Origin: Lichenihabitans psoromatis
GTDB lineage: Bacteria > Pseudomonadota > Alphaproteobacteria > Rhizobiales > Beijerinckiaceae
Assembly (NCBI RefSeq): GCF_004323635.1
Contig: NZ_CP036515.1
Coordinates: 1,723,501 to 1,787,500 of the forward strand
Reading direction: 5' to 3'
DNA length: 64,000 bases
The translations under genes were made by a program, and so were the position numbers. A model generated the notes under the pieces. It was not told where the DNA came from and searched no databases. It saw only the letters and a list, made by a program, of their open reading frames with translations. Positions 27,198 to 36,213 of the stretch are shown one piece after another (positions within the stretch are counted from its first letter, which is position 1; each line of letters starts with the position of its first letter).

Positions 27198-28345
27198 GAC
27201 ACGATCCGCAATGTCGGCTTGCCATGGCGAGAGGGCTGCGGCGTTGAGCGGCGTGCGACCAGATAGGGGTCGGCCGCGAGGCTCGGGCGGGTCTGGAAGA
27301 TATCGAAGCCGCGGCCTGCGATACGGCCGAGGAGAAAGGGCAGAGCCGCGTGATTGGTCGCGGGATCGATCGTGAGCGGTCCCAGCGCGCTGGCGAAGGT
27401 CACGGAGCGCAGCGCCTCGCGCACTGCGCGCGGATCGTCCGACCCGCTGCGGAGAATCGCCTCGACGCAAAGTCGAACAGTTGCATAGCTCGTGGCGAAG
27501 AAGCTCGAGATCCGCCGCTCGTCGCCATAACGGGCCGCGACACGAGCCTTGAAGACACGGTTTTCTGCTGTGTCGACGTTGTGAAAATACGAAGCGGCGG
27601 CGAGATGCCCGTCGGCGACGCCGATCCCGATGTCGCCTAATTCACACTCGGTCAGGTCGCAACTCACGATCGGGCACAGATGCGCCGCAAAGCGCGGATC
27701 ACGCGCGGCCAAGTCGTGCATCGCCCGCAGGAATGCTTGGCTCGAAGGCCCGATCAGATTGCTCAGGATGAAATCGGGTTGGCGCGCTTCGATATCGGCC
27801 ACCAATCGCCCGACGTCTGTCTCCTCGATCGGGAGGCAGCGCTCGCCCACGATGGTGCCGCCCGCTTCCGTGACGATCTCGCGCGCAAGCCGGTTCATTT
27901 CCCAGCCCCAGACATAGTTGGCGCCAGCCAAGTAAACCCGCGCTCCATAGCGAGGCAGCAGATAGTCGAACAGCGGGACGAGATGCTGGTTCGGACAGGC
28001 CCCTGTGTAGATGACATTCTCGTTGGCTTCGAACCCCTCGTAGGGGCAGACGTACCAGAGCTGTCCGTCATGCTTCTCGACGACCGGAATGACATCCTTG
28101 CGCGATTGCGACGTGATCGTCCCGACGATGTGACGACAGCCTTTTCGCATCATCGCGCTTGCGAGGGTGGCGTAGCGATCCGCCGAGCCCGCCGGATCGC
28201 CGAAGACCGGCACGAGATCGAAGGGGAGGCCGCCGTCCTCGCGCAGATGTGCGACCGCGAGATCAGCTCCATCACGGCAGTCGCGGCTGAGCGCCCCATA
28301 GGCGCCCACCGTCGAAAAGAGAAGACCAAGCCGGAGAATGTCCAT
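27194..28345 (-). CDS. AmiC-like cytoplasmic amide-binding sensor
   Basis: This 383-residue periplasmic-binding-fold protein resembles AmiC and UrtA/FmdD sensors. It has no signal peptide and starts directly with DILRLGLLFSTVGAYGALSRD, so it is cytosolic, as expected for a regulator that sequesters AmiR. Family sequences include HIVGTITSQSRKDVIPVVE, LWYVCPYEGFEANENVIYTG and YVWGWEMNRLAREIV. It is the first gene of the operon, and its ATG lies 8 nt after a terminator U-tract. The ligand is likely a short amide, formamide or a related molecule; this is inferred from the downstream formamidase. Confidence 0.88.
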   Translation of the reverse strand: MDILRLGLLFSTVGAYGALSRDCRDGADLAVAHLREDGGLPFDLVPVFGDPAGSADRYATLASAMMRKGCRHIVGTITSQSRKDVIPVVEKHDGQLWYVCPYEGFEANENVIYTGACPNQHLVPLFDYLLPRYGARVYLAGANYVWGWEMNRLAREIVTEAGGTIVGERCLPIEETDVGRLVADIEARQPDFILSNLIGPSSQAFLRAMHDLAARDPRFAAHLCPIVSCDLTECELGDIGIGVADGHLAAASYFHNVDTAENRVFKARVAARYGDERRISSFFATSYATVRLCVEAILRSGSDDPRAVREALRSVTFASALGPLTIDPATNHAALPFLLGRIAGRGFDIFQTRPSLAADPYLVARRSTPQPSRHGKPTLRIVS

Positions 28346-28353
28346 GCCGACCC

Positions 28354-28400
28354 AAAAAAAAGCCCCATGACGCGGATCCTGAGGGATAACGTCATGGGGC
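28354..28400 (-). terminator. Leader intrinsic terminator before the amiC-like gene
   Basis: On the minus strand an 11-bp perfect stem (GCCCCATGACG pairing with CGTCATGGGGC, 17-nt loop) is followed by eight Ts. It ends 8 nt before the first start codon of the amide operon and about 60-100 nt after a consensus promoter. A terminator in this position only makes sense as an attenuator. Confidence 0.92.
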
Positions 28401-28425
28401 GCGATTGCCCAAGGCCGATGAGGCC
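28397..28425 (-). promoter_or_regulatory. Tandem-hairpin ANTAR target candidate
   Basis: In the leader RNA two small stems precede the terminator. The first is GGCC-UCAUC-GGCC. The second is GGGC-AAUCGC-GCCC, a hexaloop beginning with A, whose 3' arm is the same GCCC that forms the 5' arm of the terminator. The two structures are mutually exclusive, as in known ANTAR antiterminators. The match is not perfect: the first loop has five bases, and the usual G at loop position 4 is at position 5 in the second. Confidence 0.65.
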
Positions 28426-28461
28426 GATGTGAAGGAAGTCCGGCTGCGCCGTCCTAGTGCT

Positions 28462-28491
28462 CTAGCATTGCACGCTCGGCTTATGTGTCAA
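28462..28491 (-). promoter_or_regulatory. Sigma-70-type promoter of the amide operon
   Basis: A perfect TTGACA (28486-28491) is followed after 17-18 nt by ATGCTAG as a weak -10 element on the minus strand. Transcription would begin near 28455 and run about 100 nt through the two hairpins and the terminator. Confidence 0.6.
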
Positions 28492-28581
28492 TGCGATGAA
28501 ACAGGCAATCGACACCGAAAATGCCTAAGTTTCGGCCATGATGCTCAGCGAGAGAGCGCTGCGACGACCCACCGCAAGGCC

Positions 28582-29232
28582 CTAGAGGCCGATTGTCCTC
28601 CCGATGCCGCCGTCGGCGTGACAGATCGGGAAGGCCGTAGGCTCCTGCATCGCGTGGTGCGTCAGGCAGCAGCTTGGTATCAGCAGAGTCCCAGCAATTG
28701 CGAGAGCCGAAGCTGTGCCGATGGCCTTGCTGAACCAGCCGGCTTTTTTCTGCGGCTCTGGTTCCGGCTCAGCTGGCGCAGCCGGTGTCGTCTCGGTGCC
28801 GACGATCGCGCCGAGCTTGGCGAAAAATTCGGCGGCAAGCTTCTTGGCCGTCCCGTCGATCAGTCGCGACCCGAGTTGCGCCAGCTTGCCACCGATTTCG
28901 GCTTTGACGTCATAGTGCAGCAGCGTAGCGTCGACATCCGGTTCGAGCCGGACGGCGGCGCGTCCTTTGGCGAAGCCCGCAATGCCGCCCGACCCTTCAC
29001 CGCTGATCGTATAGCCATTCGGCGGATCGAGGTCGGAGAGGGTCACGGCGCCGGCAAACTGAACAGACATAGGGCCGATCTTCAGCTTGACGGTGGCTTT
29101 CAAAGCTCCGTCCGGCATTTTCTCGATGGCCTGGCAGCCTGGAATGCACTGACGCAGAATGTCGACATCATTGAGGGCCGCATAGACCACGTCGCGAGAC
29201 GCCTCGATGCGTTGGCTGCCTGTCATATCCAT
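28582..29232 (-). CDS. coxG: CoxG, CO dehydrogenase accessory SRPBCC protein
   Basis: This 216-residue protein has the CoxG SRPBCC fold over its first 150 residues (GSQRIEASRDVVYAALNDVDIL, CIPGCQAIEK, LLHYDVKAEIGGKLAQLGSRLI), then an acidic/proline linker and one hydrophobic segment (AIGTASALAIAGTLLIP). CoxG is thought to recruit CO dehydrogenase to the membrane. Unusually, the segment is followed by a short Cys/His-rich tail (SCCLTHHAM, then PICHADGG), and the last motif also occurs in the DUF2946 protein encoded near 59.3 kb. It is the last gene of the cox cluster. Confidence 0.88.
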   Translation of the reverse strand: MDMTGSQRIEASRDVVYAALNDVDILRQCIPGCQAIEKMPDGALKATVKLKIGPMSVQFAGAVTLSDLDPPNGYTISGEGSGGIAGFAKGRAAVRLEPDVDATLLHYDVKAEIGGKLAQLGSRLIDGTAKKLAAEFFAKLGAIVGTETTPAAPAEPEPEPQKKAGWFSKAIGTASALAIAGTLLIPSCCLTHHAMQEPTAFPICHADGGIGRTIGL

Positions 29233-29262
29233 GAACCGCTCTCCCTTGTCGGCTGAGTTGGT

Positions 29263-30081
29263 TTAGGCGTCGCGCTGGCCGCGGCGCCGGGTGATTGTGA
29301 TTTCGGCCAGGATCGACAAGGCGATCTCGTCTGGCGTGATGGCACCGAGATCGAGCCCTGCTGGGGCCTTGAAAGCGGTCAGGCGGTCAGCCGGCAGGCC
29401 ATGCTTCTCGGCGAGTTCGATCCGCAGCGCGTCGGCTTTCCGGCGTGAGCCGACGAACGCCAGATAGGCCGATGGTGGTGCCCGCAGCGCTGCCGCGAGA
29501 GCCGCCGCATCTCCCTTGCCCTGCGTGCAGATGACGACGAAGCGGGCCCCGTCCGCAGCGTCGGGCAGAGCGAAACCGTCGTTCCAATAGTCTGCCGTCG
29601 AAAAGGCGGCATGCTCGGCGGCCGGCGCGCAGACCGTGATGGCGTAGCCGATTTGGCGCGCCAGATTTGCTAGTGCCACACCGACAGGCGAACTGCCGAC
29701 GATGACGAGACTCGGGCGTGGCAGGATCGGTTCGATGAAAATGTCCATGGTGCCTTGGCTCGGGCACATGTTCCTGGAAAATTCGATCCCGTCGCGAACC
29801 TCGCCCGCGCCGATGTGCTGATGATCCAACAAGTCCTTGGGTTGGATGCTGACCAAACGCGGCGTTCCATCCTGGAGGGCGGCGCGCGCCGCCCGGATCA
29901 CGGCGCCCCGCGCGCAACCACCCCCGATCCAGCCGCCCGAAATCGACCCATCCGCCTCGATCACGGCTTTGGCTCCCGCCTTGGCGGCCGTCACCGATAC
30001 GGTTCTGACCACGGTCGCGAGCGCGAAGGTCGCGCCCCTTGCCTTCATGGCATTGACGAGATCGAGGATGTCCTCTGCCAT
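29263..30081 (-). CDS. coxF: XdhC/CoxF-family molybdenum-cofactor maturation protein
   Basis: This 272-residue protein has the XdhC/CoxI fold: an N-terminal domain with SGGWIGGGCARGAVIRAA and a C-terminal Rossmann domain beginning LVIVGSSPVGVALANLA. Family members deliver and protect the molybdenum cofactor during assembly of xanthine-dehydrogenase-type enzymes; in Oligotropha, CoxF is implicated in building the Mo-S-Cu centre. It sits between coxE and coxG with gaps of 2 and 30 nt. Oligotropha encodes two homologues, CoxF and CoxI; position supports CoxF here. Confidence 0.85.
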   Translation of the reverse strand: MAEDILDLVNAMKARGATFALATVVRTVSVTAAKAGAKAVIEADGSISGGWIGGGCARGAVIRAARAALQDGTPRLVSIQPKDLLDHQHIGAGEVRDGIEFSRNMCPSQGTMDIFIEPILPRPSLVIVGSSPVGVALANLARQIGYAITVCAPAAEHAAFSTADYWNDGFALPDAADGARFVVICTQGKGDAAALAAALRAPPSAYLAFVGSRRKADALRIELAEKHGLPADRLTAFKAPAGLDLGAITPDEIALSILAEITITRRRGQRDA

Positions 30082-30083
30082 CG

Positions 30084-31283
30084 TTAGAGGCTCGCCAGGA
30101 AAGGCTCGATGGCCAGGAGGCTGTCGAGGTTATGGGCCGGCGCGAAGAGATCGACGAAGGGCAGTGCCGCCTTCATGCCGCGGGCCTCGGGGGCATAGTC
30201 ACGCCAGCCGATCATCGGATTCAGCCAAGCGATACGCCGGCAGCGCCGCCGAAGCGCGGCCATTTCGGACGCGAGCCGCACGGGTTCGCCGGTATCGTAA
30301 CCGTCCGAAATGATCATGATGGCGGTTCGCGAATGGATCACGCGACGGGCATGAAAGCGGTTGAATGCCGCGAGGCTGGCGCCGATCTCGGTTCCGCCGC
30401 CGACCCCCGTCGCCAGCAGGGACAGTCGCCCCACCGCTCGTCCGGCATCCTTTTCGCGCAGTGCGGGCGTCACATGCATCAGTCGGGTGTGAAATAGGAA
30501 GGTCTCGGCCTCCCGGAACGCTCCCAAGACGCCATGCATGAAACGCACAAAAACGGGGGCATAGACCGACATGGATCCCGACACATCGAGCAGGATCACC
30601 AGCCGCAGGGGCTTCGGCTTGCGGCGGCGATGGATCAGCCGGACCGGTGTCCCTCCCGTGCCAATGCTGCGGTGGATCGTGCGCCGCAGATCGAGACGCT
30701 TGCCCCGCGCCTTGCTCCTGTAGCGTCGAGTGATGCGCGCTCGCATCGATCGCGCGAGACGTCCGGCGAGGGCATGAGTCGCGGCCAACTCGTCGGCATC
30801 CACGATATGGCGAAAGTCTTTCTTGCCCAGCGCCTCGGCGGCGGACGCCTGATCGCGCTTCGGTAAGCGGGTCTCGATCGTTTCGGCGCCGTCATCGTCG
30901 GGCAGGCGCTCGATATGGTCAGCCGGCCCGGTCTCGCTGCCTGGCGCGTCATGCTCCGCGTCCGGGCCGAAGAGCGCCGGCGCGGCCTTTGGAACGTGTC
31001 GGGGACGGACCACAGTCTTCATGCCCCGCTGCATCCAATGGGCCGCGAACAGCTCGTCGAACCGATCCCAGTCCGATCGCCTCCCGCAAAAGAGAGCTCG
31101 AAGCGATGATCGCGCGCTGGATGATGCCTGCCCCGCAGCCGTGCCGAGAAGCTGCAGCGCGTCCCGCGTTTCCGCCAAGCCGATCGCGAAGCCGTTGTGG
31201 CGCAACAGCGTCGCGAAGCCCGCCAGCCGATGGCGGATTGCGGGGCCGGGGTCGTCGCTGGCGAGGGGTCGGGCTTTCGCCAT
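30084..31283 (-). CDS. coxE: CoxE, VWA-domain CO dehydrogenase maturation protein
   Basis: This 399-residue protein has a C-terminal von Willebrand A domain with an intact MIDAS motif in VILLDVSGSMSVYAP, plus TGVGGGTEIG and MIISDGYDTGE. It works with the CoxD MoxR-type ATPase in the late insertion of sulfur and copper at the active site of CO dehydrogenase (known for Oligotropha). The N-terminal half is helical and charged. It follows coxD after 3 nt. Confidence 0.9.
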   Translation of the reverse strand: MAKARPLASDDPGPAIRHRLAGFATLLRHNGFAIGLAETRDALQLLGTAAGQASSSARSSLRALFCGRRSDWDRFDELFAAHWMQRGMKTVVRPRHVPKAAPALFGPDAEHDAPGSETGPADHIERLPDDDGAETIETRLPKRDQASAAEALGKKDFRHIVDADELAATHALAGRLARSMRARITRRYRSKARGKRLDLRRTIHRSIGTGGTPVRLIHRRRKPKPLRLVILLDVSGSMSVYAPVFVRFMHGVLGAFREAETFLFHTRLMHVTPALREKDAGRAVGRLSLLATGVGGGTEIGASLAAFNRFHARRVIHSRTAIMIISDGYDTGEPVRLASEMAALRRRCRRIAWLNPMIGWRDYAPEARGMKAALPFVDLFAPAHNLDSLLAIEPFLASL

Positions 31284-31286
31284 GGC

Positions 31287-32180
31287 TCAGGCCACCTTGC
31301 CGAGCAGCCGGTCCGTGACCTCGCGCGTCACGCGGCTCTTGTCCTCGGCCGTTTTGAGGAGGCACATCATGCTCTCATGCACGAAGGCGGGATCGTCATG
31401 CAGTCGCGCGATGCCGACGCCCATCAGAGCGGCAGCCCAGTCGAGCGTCTCTGCCACGCCCGGCGCCTTCCGCAGATCCTCTTTGCGGATTGAATTGACC
31501 AGACTGGCGATCTGCTGGGCCAGCCTGGCATCGATCCCCGGCAGGCGTGCCGCGAGAATGCGGGCCTCGCGGTCGACGTCGGGAAAGTCGACATAATGAT
31601 AGAGGCACCGGCGTCGCAGAGCATCGGAGAGTTCGCGCGTCCCGTTCGAGGTCAGCACGACGCGCGGAATCGACGTGGCCGTGATCGTGCCCAGTTCCGG
31701 GATCGAAACCTGGAAATCGGAGAGCAATTCCAGCAGGAACGCCTCGAATTCCTCGTCGGCCCGGTCGATCTCGTCGATCAGCAGAACCGGCGGCTTGACC
31801 TGTCTGATGGCTGCCAGGAGCGGTCTTTCGAGCAGATAGCGCTCCGAAAAGATAAGATCTTCGACGCCGTCGGCCTCGGCCCCTTCGCGCGCCTTGATGG
31901 CGAGTAACTGGCGCTGGTAATTCCATTCATAAAGCGCTGCGTTCTGGTCGAGACCCTCATAGCATTGCAGCCGGATCAGCTTGGTGTCGTGCAGGCTCGC
32001 GAGGGCCCGTCCGATCTCCGTCTTGCCGACGCCCGCTTCGCCTTCCAGCAAAAGCGGCCGCTTCAGCATGTCCATCAGCCACAAGGCCGTAGCGAGAGCC
32101 TGATCCGGAATATAGCCGTGTCGCGCCAGTTGATCGGCGATCAGGTCGCGTGGGGCGGTTGCGGTTTGCACGGGTGTCAC
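31287..32180 (-). CDS. coxD: CoxD, MoxR-type AAA+ ATPase
   Basis: This 297-residue AAA+ ATPase has Walker A LEGEAGVGKTEIG, Walker B PVLLIDEIDRADEEFE and sensor VVLTSNGTRELSDALRRRC with the arginine finger. CoxD is a membrane-associated chaperone that partly unfolds apo-CO dehydrogenase for sulfuration and copper insertion. The annotated start is GTG with no strong ribosome site, 54 nt after coxL, so the exact N terminus is uncertain. Its neighbours coxL and coxE fix the assignment. Confidence 0.92.
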   Translation of the reverse strand: MTPVQTATAPRDLIADQLARHGYIPDQALATALWLMDMLKRPLLLEGEAGVGKTEIGRALASLHDTKLIRLQCYEGLDQNAALYEWNYQRQLLAIKAREGAEADGVEDLIFSERYLLERPLLAAIRQVKPPVLLIDEIDRADEEFEAFLLELLSDFQVSIPELGTITATSIPRVVLTSNGTRELSDALRRRCLYHYVDFPDVDREARILAARLPGIDARLAQQIASLVNSIRKEDLRKAPGVAETLDWAAALMGVGIARLHDDPAFVHESMMCLLKTAEDKSRVTREVTDRLLGKVA

Positions 32181-32234
32181 TCGACTGTCGCTCGCGAGAA
32201 TATGTGTGGCGGAGGCACCCCCTCCGCCACGGCG

Positions 32235-34655
32235 TCACGCATGGAGGCCGAGCCGTTCCCCGACGGTCCACAGGCGCCAATTGTCATGCGGCATCTGGAT
32301 GTGCCCGGCGTTCAGGAACGCATAAGCATCGTTGACCGCGTTGGAGAAGGCCGGCACGCCCCCGACGTTGGGGCTCTCGCCCACGCCCTTCGCGCCGATC
32401 GGATGATGAGGCGAGGGCGTAACCGTGAAGTCGGTCTCCCATTTTGGGGTCTCGACCGCCGTTGGGATGAAGAAATCCATGAACGACGCGTTGGTGATGT
32501 TGCCGGTTTCGTCGTAGCTGAGTTCCTGCCCCATCGCGATCGCGAAGGCTTCGGTCAGCCCGCCATGCACCTGCCCCTCGATGATCATCGGGTTGATGCG
32601 TGTGCCGCAATCGTCGAGCGCATAGAAGCGCCGCGTCTTGGCGACCCCGGTGTCGACATCGATGTCCATGACACAGAAATAAGCGCCGAACGGATAAGTC
32701 ATGTTCGGCGGATCGTAGTAGTTCACCGCCTCCAGCCCTGGCTCCATTCCGGCCGGCACGTTGTTATAGGCCGCCCAGGCGATCTCTTTCATGGTCTTGA
32801 ACTTTTCGGGCAGTCCCTTGACCTCAAAACGATCGATATTCCACTCGACGTCGTAATCGGAGACTTCGAGCAGGTGGGCCGCAATCATCTGCGCCTTCGC
32901 CTTGATCTTGCGCGCCGCGAGTGCCGTGGCGGCGCCGGCGACCGGCGTCGAGCGCGACCCGTAGGAGCCGAGCCCATAGGGTGCCGTATCGGTGTTGCCT
33001 TCCTCGATCATGATGTCGTCGGCCGGAATACCGAGTTCAGAGGCGATCACCTGAGCATAGGTCGTCTCGTGCCCCTGGCCCTGGCTCTTGGTTCCCATGC
33101 GCGCAATGATGCTGCCGGTTGGATGGATGCGGATCTCGGCTGAATCGAACATGCCGACCCCGAGGATGTCGCAGTTGCGCGAGGGGCCGGCGCCGACGAT
33201 CTCGGTGAAGAACGAGATACCGATGCCCATCAGCTCGCGCGTTTCACCGCGCTGGAACGCCGCCTGTTTTTCGGCCTGTTCGGCCCGCAGCCCGCGATAG
33301 TCGATCGCGTCCATCGCCTTCTGCATGGCGAAGGGATAGTTGCCGCTGTCATATTCCCAACCGAGCGCCGAATTGTAGGGAAACTGCTCGGGCTGGATGA
33401 AATTTCGCAGCCGAAGGTCGGCCGAGTCCATGCCGAGCTTCTGGGCGAGGCAATCCATCGCCCGCTCGATGCAATAGGCGGCTTCCGTCACACGGAACGA
33501 GCAGCGATAGGCGACGCCACCCGGCGCCTTGTTGGTGTAAACGCCGTCGACCTCGAGATGGGCCACCGGGAAATCGTATGATCCCGTCACAATATTCATG
33601 AAGCCCGCGGGCCACTTCGTCGGGTCGGCGCAGGCGTCGAAGGCGCCATGATCAGCCAGAACGTGAACCCGCAAGGCCAGCACCTTGCCGTCCCGCGCGG
33701 CCGCGATCTCGGTCGTCATATGGTAGTCGCGGGCGAAGGATGTCGAGGACAGGTTTTCCATCCGGTCCTCGACCCACTTGACCGGAATACCGAGGACGAT
33801 CGACGCCACGATGGCGCAAACATAACCGGGATAGACGCCCACCTTATTGCCGAAGCCGCCACCGATGTCGGGCGCGATGACATGCACCTTGTGCTCCGGG
33901 ATGCCGGACAACAGCGACACGACCGTGCGGACGACGTGGGGGGCTTGGAACGTGCCCCACAGCGACAATTCACCCTTGATCTTGTCCATCGAGGCGACGC
34001 ACTGGCATGTCTCCAGCGGCGAGGGGTGTGTGCGATGATAGGAGATCATCTCCTTGATGGTCACGTCGGCTTGCTGGAACACGGCGTCGGTCGCGGTCTG
34101 GTCGCCCATCTGCCAATTGAAGACGTGGTTGACGTGCTTGCGAGCGCCGTGTGCGCCCACAAGATTATGCATGATGTCTTCGCGGAGGACGGGCGCATCC
34201 GGCGCCATGGCCTTGAACGGATCGACCAGGACCGGGAGGGCCTCATATTCAACCTCGACGAGGTTGACGGCATCGGCCGCGATGTAGCGGTCGTCGGCCA
34301 CCACGAAAGCGACTTCCTGGTTCTGGAACAGCACTTTCTCGTCGGCCAGCACGGCCGCGACGTCGCCCGCCAGCGTCGGCATGTAATGCAGCTTCAGCGG
34401 CTTCAGGTCTGCGGCCGTCAGCACGGCACGCACGCCCTTCATCGCGAGCGCTTTGCTCGCATCGATCTTGACGATCCGGGCATGCGCGTGCGGCGAGCGG
34501 ACGAAATCGCCAAAGACCATGTGGGGCAGTTTGAGATCGTCGACGTAGCTGCCTCTGCCCTGCGTGAAGCGAACGTCTTCGACGCGTTTACGCCGGCACC
34601 CCATCCCCTGGAGTTTTTCGGCGCGCTCGGCCTGTGTGGGGGTCATGTCGTTCAT
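32235..34655 (-). CDS. coxL: Form I aerobic carbon monoxide dehydrogenase, large subunit
   Basis: This 806-residue molybdenum subunit oxidises CO with water to CO2 at a Mo-S-Cu site. It has the form I active-site loop AYRCSFR (not the form II AYRGAGR), with Cys at about residue 385, the residue that binds copper in Oligotropha. [11 protein letters not shown] and GAKGVGESP supply cofactor contacts and the catalytic glutamate. ATG 34655 overlaps the coxS stop as ATGA; the open frame upstream is a shadow. This motif makes true CO oxidation, not a generic hydroxylase, the best call. Confidence 0.96.
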   Translation of the reverse strand: MNDMTPTQAERAEKLQGMGCRRKRVEDVRFTQGRGSYVDDLKLPHMVFGDFVRSPHAHARIVKIDASKALAMKGVRAVLTAADLKPLKLHYMPTLAGDVAAVLADEKVLFQNQEVAFVVADDRYIAADAVNLVEVEYEALPVLVDPFKAMAPDAPVLREDIMHNLVGAHGARKHVNHVFNWQMGDQTATDAVFQQADVTIKEMISYHRTHPSPLETCQCVASMDKIKGELSLWGTFQAPHVVRTVVSLLSGIPEHKVHVIAPDIGGGFGNKVGVYPGYVCAIVASIVLGIPVKWVEDRMENLSSTSFARDYHMTTEIAAARDGKVLALRVHVLADHGAFDACADPTKWPAGFMNIVTGSYDFPVAHLEVDGVYTNKAPGGVAYRCSFRVTEAAYCIERAMDCLAQKLGMDSADLRLRNFIQPEQFPYNSALGWEYDSGNYPFAMQKAMDAIDYRGLRAEQAEKQAAFQRGETRELMGIGISFFTEIVGAGPSRNCDILGVGMFDSAEIRIHPTGSIIARMGTKSQGQGHETTYAQVIASELGIPADDIMIEEGNTDTAPYGLGSYGSRSTPVAGAATALAARKIKAKAQMIAAHLLEVSDYDVEWNIDRFEVKGLPEKFKTMKEIAWAAYNNVPAGMEPGLEAVNYYDPPNMTYPFGAYFCVMDIDVDTGVAKTRRFYALDDCGTRINPMIIEGQVHGGLTEAFAIAMGQELSYDETGNITNASFMDFFIPTAVETPKWETDFTVTPSPHHPIGAKGVGESPNVGGVPAFSNAVNDAYAFLNAGHIQMPHDNWRLWTVGERLGLHA

Positions 34656-35152
34656 TCGGCGGCCTCTTGAAAGCTCACGCCGTTGATCTTGGCGGCGGCA
34701 TATTGGATGGCCTTGACGATGTTCTGATAGCCCGTGCAGCGGCAGAGATTGCCCGAGATCCCCCACCGGATTTCCTCTTCGGTCGGGTCCGGGTTTTCCT
34801 GGAGAAGGCGATGCGCCCGCATGATCATGCCGGGCGTGCAGAAGCCGCATTGCAGCCCGTGCATCTCGCGAAAGGCGTCTTGCAGGACGTGCAGCGAGCC
34901 GTCCTGTCCGGCCATCCCCTCGATGGTCGTGATCTCAGCGCCATTCGCCTGCACGGCAAAAACCGTACAGGATTTCACCGAGAGGCCATTCATCTCGACC
35001 GTGCAGGCGCCGCAATGGCTCGTGTCGCAGCCGATATGCGCGCCGGTCAGCAATTGGCTCTCGCGGAGAAAGTGGATCAGCAGCGTCCGTGGCTCGACCA
35101 GCGCCTCGATGTCCTGCCGGTTGATCGTCATCGTCACGTGTGTCTTGGGCAT
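34652..35152 (-). CDS. coxS: CO dehydrogenase small iron-sulfur subunit
   Basis: This 166-residue protein carries two [2Fe-2S] clusters: an N-terminal plant-type ferredoxin site ([16 protein letters not shown] plus a distal Cys) and a C-terminal helical site (CGFCTPG and CRCTGY). It passes electrons from the CoxL molybdenum site to the FAD in CoxM. ATG 35152 is preferred to a TTG at 35170 because GGAGAG precedes it by 8 nt; the TTG form would overlap the coxM stop. Confidence 0.95.
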   Translation of the reverse strand: MPKTHVTMTINRQDIEALVEPRTLLIHFLRESQLLTGAHIGCDTSHCGACTVEMNGLSVKSCTVFAVQANGAEITTIEGMAGQDGSLHVLQDAFREMHGLQCGFCTPGMIMRAHRLLQENPDPTEEEIRWGISGNLCRCTGYQNIVKAIQYAAAKINGVSFQEAAE

Positions 35153-35166
35153 GGCGCGCTCTCCGC

Positions 35167-36033
35167 TCAAGCCGTGGCGCGGGCGTGGGCCCGTTCGACG
35201 GCACGCCGGACCATGACGCCGGCCATCTTGGTTCGATATTCGACGGGACCTCGGCTATCATGCGCCGGGCTGGTAATGGCCTCGGCGGCCTCGATCGCCT
35301 TCTCGAGGGCCGCTTTGTCGAGCGTCGTGCCGACCAGAGCCCGGGCGGCATCCTCTGCCCACAAAGGTGTGCTCGCCACATTGGTGAGGCCGATCGAGCA
35401 GGTCTTGCAGACACCACCCTCGAGGGTCAGCACCACGGCGGCGGCCGCCGTCGCATAGTCGCCGACCTTGCGCTTGAGCTTCTCATAGGCGGAGCCATGG
35501 CCGGCCGGTGGGATCGGTATCCGGATGGCCGTGACGATCTCGCCGGGCAACCGCGCCGTGTCATAAGCGTCGTGATAGAAGTCGCGGGCCGCGACGCTGC
35601 GATCGCCGTCGGGGCCGGTCAGCAGATAATCGGCTCCGAGACATTGCATGAGGGCCGGCATGTCGTTGCCCGGGTCGCCGTTGGCGACGTTGCCGCCCAG
35701 TGTTCCCATCGCACGAATTTGTGGATCGGCGATCGTGACAGCCGTTTCCCCAACGAGTGGGATAAGATCACGCAGTAAAGCCGAGACGATCAGATCCTGC
35801 TGCGTCGTCATGGCCCCGACGACGATGTGATCCATTTCGCGGCGAATGAATTTGAGATCTGCGAGCCCGCCGAGATCGACGAGATGATCCGGCACGGCCA
35901 GTCGGGTCTTCATCAGGGGAATGATGCTGTGGCCCCCAGCCAGGGGATAAGCGTCATCGCCGAGACTGGCGAGAAGCGCGACCGCCTCGCTGATGGACTG
36001 AGGGCGGTGATATTCGAAAGGACCGGGAATCAT
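35167..36033 (-). CDS. coxM: CO dehydrogenase medium FAD subunit
   Basis: This 288-residue flavoprotein subunit has the two FAD-binding loops [11 protein letters not shown] and [14 protein letters not shown] typical of the xanthine oxidase family. It receives electrons from CoxS and passes them to quinone. ATG 36033 is chosen because GGAGG lies 7 nt upstream and the N terminus [12 protein letters not shown] matches the family; a longer open frame exists. It is the first structural gene of the cox operon, downstream of putative LytTR repeats. Confidence 0.95.
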   Translation of the reverse strand: MIPGPFEYHRPQSISEAVALLASLGDDAYPLAGGHSIIPLMKTRLAVPDHLVDLGGLADLKFIRREMDHIVVGAMTTQQDLIVSALLRDLIPLVGETAVTIADPQIRAMGTLGGNVANGDPGNDMPALMQCLGADYLLTGPDGDRSVAARDFYHDAYDTARLPGEIVTAIRIPIPPAGHGSAYEKLKRKVGDYATAAAAVVLTLEGGVCKTCSIGLTNVASTPLWAEDAARALVGTTLDKAALEKAIEAAEAITSPAHDSRGPVEYRTKMAGVMVRRAVERAHARATA

Positions 36034-36131
36034 ATATTCCCCTCCGTGTGTTTCCTCGACGCTGGCTGTTTCCGCCATTGAAACCAGGGTCGTGGAGGGC
36101 ATGCCGAGGAGCAAGCTCAAAGGCATGAGTC

Positions 36132-36175
36132 GCACGGTTTTTGCACGAAACGCGTGCCGATCCGCACGAAATGCG
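36132..36175 (-). promoter_or_regulatory. Direct repeats upstream of coxM, candidate LytTR (CoxC) operator
   Basis: Two near-identical 12-mers, GCACGAAACGCG (36143-36154) and GCACGAAATGCG (36164-36175), lie in the same orientation exactly 21 bp apart, with a partial third GCACGG at 36132. LytTR regulators bind direct repeats with this two-turn spacing. The sites are about 100-140 nt upstream of the coxM start, and the adjacent gene encodes an MHYT-LytTR regulator. Confidence 0.6.
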
Positions 36176-36213
36176 GCCGCCCTTCATCGTAATTTATCCA
36201 GCGATTTCAGTCA

